Shown: positions 33,094 to 40,067 of the stretch, piece by piece
How the letters are laid out: the number at the start of each line of letters is the position of its first letter
How positions within the stretch are numbered: the stretch's first letter is position 1
Source of the DNA: JANMZR01 sp040385875
Lineage (GTDB): Bacteria; Bacteroidota; Bacteroidia; Cytophagales; Spirosomataceae
Length of the DNA: 41,627 nucleotides
Direction: 5' to 3'
Assembly: GCA_040385875.1 (NCBI GenBank)
Contig: JAZKGO010000047.1
Coordinates: 1 to 41,627 of the forward strand
Notes under the pieces: model-generated
Seen by the model: only the letters and a program-made list of their open reading frames with translations
Databases searched by the model: none
What the model was told of the DNA's origin: nothing
Position numbers and translations under genes: made by a program

Positions 33094-33989
33094 AAGAGGT
33101 TGTTTCTAAGATGTTACTGAATTTGGCACAGCCAATATTTTTCATTCGGTTGATGGATTCCTCAATTGAGCCATCTAATACGTGGGTTGTACTGCTTCTG
33201 CAAAAGGGACAAGAGTTCATAAAGCCGTCTGTGTCAACAAATAAATAGCGAAAACCTGAGCCAGCACAGCCCGTTCTGCGTTGCTTGTAACCCACATAAT
33301 GAACAATGGGCATATCCATGAACTGTTCTTTATTATTCATTTTTAAATAAAAATCTTCTAAGACTTTTTCATGTTCGGGATAAAGCGTTACATCTTTTCC
33401 AGCATAATGCCCTACTGCTCGTGGCTCAATTAATTGAATAAATGATGCCCCCAGTTTCTTAGCCAAATTGGCATATTGCATCAGATTTTCGTCCGTGCAA
33501 AATGATCGAACTGTACATACTGACAGAGTTACCACCAATTTAGCTTCAATGGCATTTGCGACCGCTTTTTTAACCCATTCAAAGGAATCGGGATAGCCTC
33601 TAAAGGCATTATGGCTTTCGGGGTCGTGGTGGTCTAAGCTAATTGAAACGCCTGTCAAACCTGCTGATTTTAGTTTTAGAGCATTGTCAAGAGTTAAATT
33701 AAATCCTGAAGTGCTTACCCAAAAATCCGAAGTTTTCTTGGCGGTTTTGATAAGTTCNNNNNNNNNNNNNNNNNNNNNNNNNNNNNNNNNNNNNNNNNNN
33801 NNNNNNNNNNNNNNNNNNNNNNNNNNNNNNNNNNNNNNNNNNNNNNNNNNNNNNNNNCTGAATTGCTATATTCGTCCAAACTTTGGCAATGATAAAGTCC
33901 TTCTTTAGTCCTGAAATAATAGGTGATTTAATAGGAAAATTCTGTTTAACAGATAATGTTTTTTCGACAATATTTAATGTATCTTCCAT
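33083..33989 (-). CDS. Radical SAM protein with C-terminal Fe-S (SPASM-like) segment, interrupted by gap
   Basis: Two same-strand pieces of one gene: the first 44 residues (MEDTLNIVEKTLSVKQNFPI), then, after the gap, residues beginning ELIKTAKKTSDFWVSTSGFN. The core CxxxCxxC cluster must lie in the gap. The second piece shows radical SAM strand motifs (SAGLTGVSISLDHHDPESH; ASFIQLIEPRAVG) and a cysteine-rich end: TGCAGSGFRY, MNSCPFCRSS and NIGCAKF, which fit an auxiliary SPASM/twitch cluster. The flanking frames call for a gap divisible by three. Substrate unknown; the neighbouring lipid enzyme and lipoproteins do not settle it. Confidence 0.82.
33758..33857. other. Assembly gap (100 N) inside radical SAM gene
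   Basis: Its length must be divisible by three for the flanks to join; it contains the expected CxxxCxxC motif. Confidence 0.85.
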
Positions 33990-33997
33990 TTAAGTTT

Positions 33998-35638
33998 TTA
34001 CGGTTTAGTGGCTGCATAAAGATTTGCTATTTCAAGATATTTCTTTTTCGAAAAAGCAGAAAAACCCGATTTTTTTATCTTCCATAACTCACTTAATTGC
34101 GGCCTCCCTTCCACTTTATCTAAGCGGTTATAATAGCCTTTTCCATTCAAAATCATGGTTTGTGAAAGGTTTTCTTTTTTGGGAATATTATCAAACGTAA
34201 TATCAAATTTATCGTTGACCGTCAATTGTTTAAGGTAGCTTGAATCGTCGGAAAGCAAAGATTCAGAATGGTCTTTTCCCAGCAAATCAATGACTGATTT
34301 TGGCTGTAAATAGTCGATTTGCAAAGCTTCGTCTTGGCTAAAATCCATGGCTGCATAGTCCAGATCCCAAAATCTAAAACCACCTTTTAGCATAATTTCT
34401 ATATCACTTTTTGTGTCGGTAATTTCTAATGGCAAAATTAAATCCCTGGCTGTGACTGACCCGGGTGTATTGATATAATCGATTAATTTCCAACCTTCGT
34501 TTGTTTTCAGATAGGCCGACATTAGTGTGCCTTGTGCTATGGCTCTGGTATTTATTTCCTCACCCGACCTTTTCATTTGCTTTTTACGCCAAGCAGGTAA
34601 TTTATCACCAAATAAGCTCACCCCTTCTTTATACACATAGCCAGCCCAATCAGAATTTTTCAGACTCAAAACCAATTTAGGATTCGTACTTTTTGATTCA
34701 TTTTTGAATTTAAGAACAACGCCGTTCAAACGCTCTTTATCTTGATATTCACTAAATTGGTAAAACCTTCCATCTTTTTCAGTTACTTCTGAAAGTTGAT
34801 TTTTCGAATCAAATGAAACTGCTTCTTCTGGTTTTTGTAAATCTTTGATTGTGTGTAAAATTCCTTTTCTATCGGGTAAAACTCGTACTTGATCTGAATG
34901 ATGGACCACCATCATTTGCATAAAATTGGTAAATTGTTGCTCATCATCACGAGGATTTTCGAGTCTAAACTTATATTTTCCATCAGTAATGGCCATATTT
35001 GGAATGGTCAGATAATCATTTCGTTCCAAATTGGGGTAGATTGCCCCAGAATATAGATTTCCTTCGAAATTTAGTTTTGAATTATCGTAGCTGTAAACAT
35101 AAGGGCAGTTACACATTATCGCAATAAGAATTAGTGGAGGAATTGTATTTAATGCTAAATGAGATACCAGTGTGGCCCCTGGTGCTGTAACATAATCTTC
35201 AATTTTTTTAATGTTAACTATTGGGATACTAAAATCAGTTGGCATTGCCAAAGAATCTGGCATAAAAAGATGAATTTGACGAGATGCGATATTCCTTTTT
35301 CCAAATCGTGGGCTGAAGGCCAAATTTTCACGTTTACCTCTGTTCAATTCAAGTTTTTCCCACATTGCACCTTCATTGAAACCAACCTTCTCTAATTTCC
35401 CAATAATATTTAACTTTCCATTTTCATTAAATTTTGTTGGATTGACCAAATGCCATTTTTCTTCGCCTTTGTGAATGAAAAAATACTTGTTGAATTCAAT
35501 AGCGTGATCAATTTTTTCTTCAAAGTTTTCGGATTCAATTAGGATAGATTTATAAAATCTCATACCACAGCCTGAAAGTATAAACAGGCATGAGATTAAT
35601 AAAATAAGAGTCTTCAAGTTGTAGTCATTTTTTTTCAT
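33998..35638 (-). CDS. Lipoprotein of unknown function (large paralogue of tandem pair)
   Basis: 546 residues with a lipoprotein signal (LILLISCLFILSGC). After the cysteine, residues ~26-170 match the neighbouring 175-residue protein: GMRFYKS, ENFEEKI, KWHLVNP, APGATLVSHLAL. A membrane-like segment at ~155-175 is followed by NCPYVYSYDNSKLNFEGN and SGAIYPNLERNDYL, then a beta-rich domain to the C-terminus (GYVYKEGVSLFGDK; FRFWDLDYAAMDFS). I do not recognise the family. The visible features suggest an envelope protein anchored by lipid with a large outside domain. It is 12 nt downstream of the smaller paralogue's stop, so both lie in one operon; the radical SAM gene starts 9 nt after it. Confidence 0.8.
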   Translation of the reverse strand: MKKNDYNLKTLILLISCLFILSGCGMRFYKSILIESENFEEKIDHAIEFNKYFFIHKGEEKWHLVNPTKFNENGKLNIIGKLEKVGFNEGAMWEKLELNRGKRENLAFSPRFGKRNIASRQIHLFMPDSLAMPTDFSIPIVNIKKIEDYVTAPGATLVSHLALNTIPPLILIAIMCNCPYVYSYDNSKLNFEGNLYSGAIYPNLERNDYLTIPNMAITDGKYKFRLENPRDDEQQFTNFMQMMVVHHSDQVRVLPDRKGILHTIKDLQKPEEAVSFDSKNQLSEVTEKDGRFYQFSEYQDKERLNGVVLKFKNESKSTNPKLVLSLKNSDWAGYVYKEGVSLFGDKLPAWRKKQMKRSGEEINTRAIAQGTLMSAYLKTNEGWKLIDYINTPGSVTARDLILPLEITDTKSDIEIMLKGGFRFWDLDYAAMDFSQDEALQIDYLQPKSVIDLLGKDHSESLLSDDSSYLKQLTVNDKFDITFDNIPKKENLSQTMILNGKGYYNRLDKVEGRPQLSELWKIKKSGFSAFSKKKYLEIANLYAATKP

Positions 35639-35650
35639 GATTAAGTTTAT

Positions 35651-36178
35651 TTATCTAAAAATGAAGGCAATAAGAATATTTGGAAGCAATAAAGTCATAG
35701 CCACATGTGAAGCAACTGTAGCACCTTGGGCGGTATTGTAATCAACAATTTTTGTTACTGACGAAAGTGGAACACTGATTTCATTTTCATTGATTTGAGC
35801 ATTATTACTGTAAAGATGGATTTGATGGGTGGCTTTATTATTTTTTCCAAATCTGGAGCTGTAGGCGAGATTTTTTTTAATTAATCTCCTAGTCATTTCA
35901 GCTTCAAGATTACCCACACCCTCCAAATTCCCTTTGATATTTATTTGTTCATTTTCTTTATTGGCGGATGGATTCGCTAAATGCCATTCTTTTCCGCCTT
36001 GATGGAAGATAAAATACTTTTTGCCTTTTAATGCCAAATTGATTTTTTCTTCAAAATTTTCTGTATAGATTTCGTCTGATTTATAAAATCTCATACCACA
36101 TCCAGAAATCATAAAAAGGCAGGCAACTAATAAGCTTGAAGAAAGTAATTTTGTTTGGAAGGTATATTTTAGGTTCAT
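35651..36178 (-). CDS. Small lipoprotein of unknown function (short paralogue of tandem pair)
   Basis: 175 residues with a lipoprotein signal (SLLVACLFMISGC). It aligns along its whole length with the first ~175 residues of the 546-residue neighbour: CGMRFYKS, ENFEEKI, EWHLANPSANKEN, NIKGNLEGVG, SRFGK, HQIHLYSN, STAQGAT-like AQGATVASHVAM. It stops just after the hydrophobic stretch LLLPNILIAFIFR, where the larger copy continues with NCPYVY. It may be a genuine short partner or a copy truncated after duplication. I cannot assign a function. Confidence 0.75.
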   Translation of the reverse strand: MNLKYTFQTKLLSSSLLVACLFMISGCGMRFYKSDEIYTENFEEKINLALKGKKYFIFHQGGKEWHLANPSANKENEQINIKGNLEGVGNLEAEMTRRLIKKNLAYSSRFGKNNKATHQIHLYSNNAQINENEISVPLSSVTKIVDYNTAQGATVASHVAMTLLLPNILIAFIFR

Positions 36179-36472
36179 AATTTGGTTAGATTAGGTACTT
36201 GATACTAACTTTTGCGCTGTTTACTCTCCAAAATTAATTAGGTAAAAAAATCCAATTAAGTGATTGGCTATTAAGCTTTTAATAAATATACAATTTGCAA
36301 AAATTAACAGCAAATATTAAAGATAAAAGTTATTTAAAGGTAGAGACTTTGGGGATATTTATGCATTGAGATTCCTTTTAAGCCGTTAATCTTCCAATGC
36401 TTTTAGAAAATAATTTCACTCTGGTCTCGCCCCCTCCTACCATTTATTTTAATAAGCCTTCCTACTCGATTA

Positions 36473-36699
36473 TCAATTCAATTGATCCAGACCTTTTATC
36501 ACTCGATAAGGTCTTTTGAAGAAATCCTCCACCGTTTTATTGAATAGATTTTTGTAATTGATTAGGGTTGAATGTCCTGAATTGGGTAAAATCCAAAGAT
36601 TGATTGTGGAATATTTGCAGCAATCAATAAAGTGTGATTGGGTAAAATCACATCATGATTACCACCTATTACCAGCGTTGGACATTGGCTAAAATCGGG
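36473..36699 (-). pseudogene. Alpha/beta hydrolase 3' remnant (frameshifted)
   Basis: The minus strand encodes DFSQCPTLVIGGNHDVILP and LLIAANIPQS in one frame. After a shift near 36602 it continues in another frame as NLWILPNSGHSTLINY to EDFFKRPYRVIKGL and a stop at 36473-36475. GGNHD and SGHS are the acidic and catalytic His regions of alpha/beta hydrolases. No start, nucleophile or N-terminal half is present. Its 5' end meets the serine hydrolase remnant at a palindrome (36686-36709), so it is a broken gene end. Confidence 0.8.
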
Positions 36700-37058
36700 A
36701 TTTTAGCCATTTCGGGCAGAAGCTTTGAAAGGTCATCATCTAATCCAATCAATCCTTTTTCAACCAATTGCAAAGCGGCAATGCTGGTTACTAATTTTGT
36801 CATGGAAGCGATTCTAAAAATATGATTTGCAGTAATGGGTGTATTTTCTGTCCAAACGGCCTTGCCATAAGTATAGCTACTTTTTTGATTATTTCGATTA
36901 ACCACCATGACAACAACGGCCGGCAAATCATTGGTTTTCATGGCTTCGTCCATAAGCGATGTTACTTTTTCCTGAGTGGGAAAGGTAGTTTTCACCTGCC
37001 CGATGGTTGCCGAAAGGTTCTGAGAAGTTATTAATAAAATGAGGAAGATTTTTTTCAT
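36669..37058 (-). pseudogene. Serine hydrolase (class C beta-lactamase-like) 5' remnant
   Basis: The frame starts with a signal peptide (KKIFLILLITSQNLSA) and continues with the start of a beta-lactamase/PBP4-type fold: PAVVVMVVNRNN, YTYGKAVW and the SxxK nucleophile in RIASMTK (Ser85, Lys88). It then reaches LSKLLPEMAKIP and ends at residue 129 by running into sequence of the alpha/beta hydrolase remnant in a wrong frame. Family members are 350-450 residues. The Tyr and HxG motifs are missing, so the product cannot be an active enzyme. The gene starts 13 nt after the 7-TM gene stop. Confidence 0.8.
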
Positions 37059-37071
37059 TTTTATTTAAATT

Positions 37072-37785
37072 TTAAGGGATAATTTTCACATATGCTTCAG
37101 CAATAGAATGCCATAAAACTGTATTTGGTACAAACCTCATCAATATGGTTGGAATCAATATAATAGTTAGGGCAATAGTAAAAGGGTTCTTTTTGATGCT
37201 TTTACCCAAACTTCTATCATATAGAATGAGCCCAGCAAAAACTACTAGCATCACCACTGAAACGGGTGTAACCGTGTCCATAAAATCCATACCGAACCAA
37301 AATATAAAGATTCTGGTCAGGCCCGGGCTAAGCAAAATCACCGAAGTGGAAATCATGTATCTCAGATGCTTTGCAATATTCTTTTTGTTGATTATAGCCA
37401 AAATATAATAGATCACAAATGGATAAGTGTCAGTAAATGGGATAAACATCACGCTGAGATTTTCAGCATGGGATATGCCCATTGATTCTTGCCGTGAATA
37501 TTGATTTTTATAAACCATTAGCATTAAAATAAAAATTATTGGCACCAAAATATAAGAGAATTTACCAATAAGACGGTGCCAATCATATTTGTGTTGTTGA
37601 ATTAAAATCGGTTGAACAATAAGCATGGCAAACCACAGTACCAGTGTAAATGCATGAATATGATGGATGGTTTTGATACCAATAAAATCGGGGAAATGCA
37701 CAAAATAGGTTTTTGAAAAGCCCATTAAGGTGATTGCAATAATAATCAGAAAGAAATAAACGATGTTTTTGTAAGCTTTTTCCAT
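37072..37785 (-). CDS. Seven-span membrane protein of unknown function
   Basis: 237 residues with about seven hydrophobic segments and little else. Several histidines sit in or near membrane segments: IKTIHHIHAFTLVL, KYDWHRLIGKFSYI and KHLRYMIS. This pattern can bind haem or metal, as in DUF2306- or cytochrome b561-like proteins, but I would not name a family. It is 13 nt upstream of the serine hydrolase remnant and may have formed an operon with it. Confidence 0.65.
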   Translation of the reverse strand: MEKAYKNIVYFFLIIIAITLMGFSKTYFVHFPDFIGIKTIHHIHAFTLVLWFAMLIVQPILIQQHKYDWHRLIGKFSYILVPIIFILMLMVYKNQYSRQESMGISHAENLSVMFIPFTDTYPFVIYYILAIINKKNIAKHLRYMISTSVILLSPGLTRIFIFWFGMDFMDTVTPVSVVMLVVFAGLILYDRSLGKSIKKNPFTIALTIILIPTILMRFVPNTVLWHSIAEAYVKIIP

Positions 37786-38090
37786 ATTATTTTTAGTAGT
37801 ATTTGATTTTCAGACTGTTAGCGGAGAGACCGAGGAACAGGGAAAATATTGAGGTCTTTTTTAAAGTTTTGTACGTGTAAGTTTCAAAAAAACCATTTTA
37901 AAATCAAACACTTCCCAAAAAGCAAAGTTATTTTGAGCCAAATGCTTTTGGGATAAAATTAGGCTAAGGCGAATGAAAATAAAGCACAAAAAGTCCAAAA
38001 TCTGCATTAAATTTATCATGATAAGGGTATAAAACAAAGGTCAGGCAGAAGCATTTCGTTCTACCTGACCATCATTAATTTATTTATTAA
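37786..38090. other. 305-nt intergenic region
   Basis: No coding frame is evident. It holds the terminator at 38039-38070 and, for the gene at 37072-37785, a minus-strand TAACTTTG (37930-37923) that matches the -7 box without a clear -33. Confidence 0.5.
38039..38070 (-). terminator. Terminator after the DsrE-like gene
   Basis: GGTCAGG-c-AGAA pairs with TTCT-a-CCTGACC (one mismatch, 8-nt loop), followed on the minus strand by TTTGTTTTAT. It lies 20 nt past the stop of the 38091 gene. Confidence 0.75.
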
Positions 38091-38795
38091 TTAACCAGCA
38101 AATATATAAGCACATCCTTTTTCCTGTGCTCTACCTATTGCCCAAACTCCAGAAGGAACTACTTGAATTCCTGGTAGTAGGCCAGCCATCCATTCTTTTT
38201 TCACATCTTCCGCATTTAAGTTCATTCCTTGTGCCACAGCGGAACTAAATACAGTCATGGCCATACCGCATACGCAAAACATAACACCTTTGGCTTGTAA
38301 ATCATTAATACCAATTGAGATTTCGCCAACACCTGGTACTTTAAAATCACCAGCCATCGGTTTCCAAAATGGATTACGCATTGAGGGAGCATTGGTTTTG
38401 GGATCGTCGGCTTTAAATACCTCACCAAATTTATATTTTGACCATAATCGATCTTCAAAGGCATAAGCAATAGCATCATGACGCAACACTACCACCACAC
38501 TTGAATCTTTTTCAGGTGTGCCAGTCATTGAATTTGTCATTAGAAATACCAGAGGCCAAGCGAAAGGAAAAATACCATTGGGATGCGGCGCATCAAAAAC
38601 TACTTTATGTTTTCCTTTTATGCCATTAAACCAAGCATCCGGGTCATCCAAATTCACTTCAAGGGGAAGATTTGTTTTGGTCTCTGCTTTAAGGGGAGCA
38701 GCTAATGTAATGACACCAAGGGATGCCATACCGATAGTAAGCGATTCCAGAAACTCACGGCGAGGAGTCGCCTGATTTTGTTCTTGATTTTTCAT
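38091..38795 (-). CDS. Tat-exported DsrE/DsrF-like protein
   Basis: 234 residues. The N-terminus has a twin-arginine signal (TPRREFLESLTIGMASLGVI), so it should be exported folded by the Tat pathway; tatC is in this window. The mature part resembles the DsrE/DsrF fold: KVVFDAPHPNG, SSVVVVLRHDAIAYAFED, then INDLQAKGVMFCVCGMAM and LPGIQVVPSGVWAIGRAQEK. The cysteines in FCVCG could be catalytic or bind a cofactor. DsrE relatives carry sulfur, but an exported member has no defined function that I can name. It has its own terminator. Confidence 0.75.
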   Translation of the reverse strand: MKNQEQNQATPRREFLESLTIGMASLGVITLAAPLKAETKTNLPLEVNLDDPDAWFNGIKGKHKVVFDAPHPNGIFPFAWPLVFLMTNSMTGTPEKDSSVVVVLRHDAIAYAFEDRLWSKYKFGEVFKADDPKTNAPSMRNPFWKPMAGDFKVPGVGEISIGINDLQAKGVMFCVCGMAMTVFSSAVAQGMNLNAEDVKKEWMAGLLPGIQVVPSGVWAIGRAQEKGCAYIFAG

Positions 38796-39086
38796 TGTAG
38801 TAATTGTTAAAAAAGTAAAAAATAGTGTTCGTCATTATGAAAAATAATATTTAGAAAATAATAATAATAAATGTACAACAAATTGATATACAAGACAATA
38901 GGTTGCTTATTTTTAATTTTTTTAGAATACTTTGTGAATTTTACTGCTTTATTTCCAGATAGGTTGGTCTATTAGATTTACCTTAAACCTCACCGATGCG
39001 TTAGAACGTCCTTTTCTCCAAATAGAGAAATGTCACAGACTCTGCGAGATTATTGGAATTAGAGTTTATGGGAGTCACCTTAAATT

Positions 39087-39899
39087 TTATTGATCTGAAA
39101 CATTTCGTTTGATTGAAATGAATGGGCTTTTCATTAAATACAAAAAAGATTGTTTTTCATCAGTATTAAATTCCTTTAAGCCAAGATTGATTTCCTTTAA
39201 AGGTTTATAAGTATAGGTTCCAAAAAGTCGATCCCAAACAATAAAAATATCAGCAAAATTAGAATCCGTATGAAGTTGGTCCTGCTCGTGGTGAATTTTA
39301 TGGAGGTTTGGTGTCATAAAAACCTTTCCCAAAGTGTTATCCACCCAATCGGGCGTTTTTAGGTTGATATGTTGTACAATTAGAAAAGGAAGCACAATAA
39401 AGCTGTAAAGTCCAAAAGTGGTCATATCCAAACCAAAAATGGCGGAAGCTACCATATTTCCAATCCCAAAGTTTACAAAAGCTTCAATAGGATGTCCCCT
39501 AAAATAAGTAGAGGAGTCCATGGTACTGTCGCTGTGATGAACCCGATGCAATCGCCAAAATAGTGGGACAATATGGCCCATTCGATGAAACCAATAAGTG
39601 GTAAAATCAAATAAGGCCACCCCAAGCATAAGTTTTAACCAATAAGGCATTTTTATCAAATGGAATAGACCAATCTGATTGTCATTCAACCAATTGATAC
39701 AAAAAACCAAAAGTGAAGCATAAAAAAAGTTGATCACAAGATATACAATTTGAAATAGCACATTATTCAATAAGTGCTTTGGTCTTTTATCAAATTTAAA
39801 AGGAGTAACAAACAGTTGCTCTAGGGTATAAAAAACGGCAATTAACCCAACAATAACATAATTAGGATTAATAGCCAATAACATTTTTACTGTTTCCAT
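39087..39899 (-). CDS. Sterol desaturase / fatty acid hydroxylase family membrane protein
   Basis: 270-residue di-iron membrane oxygenase with about four to five spans. The histidine clusters are intact: WFHRMGH, LHRVHHSD and LHKIHHEQ, plus FRGHPIEAF. The family adds hydroxyl groups or double bonds to lipids, carotenoids or sterol-like compounds. The substrate here is unknown. The gene stands alone, with 290 nt of gene-free AT-rich DNA on its 3' side. Confidence 0.9.
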   Translation of the reverse strand: METVKMLLAINPNYVIVGLIAVFYTLEQLFVTPFKFDKRPKHLLNNVLFQIVYLVINFFYASLLVFCINWLNDNQIGLFHLIKMPYWLKLMLGVALFDFTTYWFHRMGHIVPLFWRLHRVHHSDSTMDSSTYFRGHPIEAFVNFGIGNMVASAIFGLDMTTFGLYSFIVLPFLIVQHINLKTPDWVDNTLGKVFMTPNLHKIHHEQDQLHTDSNFADIFIVWDRLFGTYTYKPLKEINLGLKEFNTDEKQSFLYLMKSPFISIKRNVSDQ

Positions 39900-40024
39900 T
39901 TGAGTGATTTTAGAGGTGAAAATTTAATTGAAATATCAGTGTTTCTAATTGAATATTTTTTAGACTTATCAGGGTATTTGCTAACGGGCTTGTAAAACTC
40001 AATCTAAATGAATGTATTATGGTC

Positions 40025-40060
40025 GTAGGTAGAGGCAAGGCATGCCTTGCCTCTACCTAC
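40025..40060. repeat. 36-bp perfect palindrome (18-bp arms)
   Basis: Arms start with GTAGGTAGAGGCAAGGCA and the second half is its exact reverse complement, with no loop. It lies 8 nt past the amidohydrolase stop and resembles palindromes scattered in Bacteroidota intergenic regions. It could end amidohydrolase transcription. Confidence 0.8.
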
Positions 40061-40067
40061 CTCTCAA

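Noticed and set aside
36179..36472. Possible gene remnant between the short lipoprotein and the hydrolase pseudogene
   Set aside because: All frames are broken by stops and no motif is recognisable.
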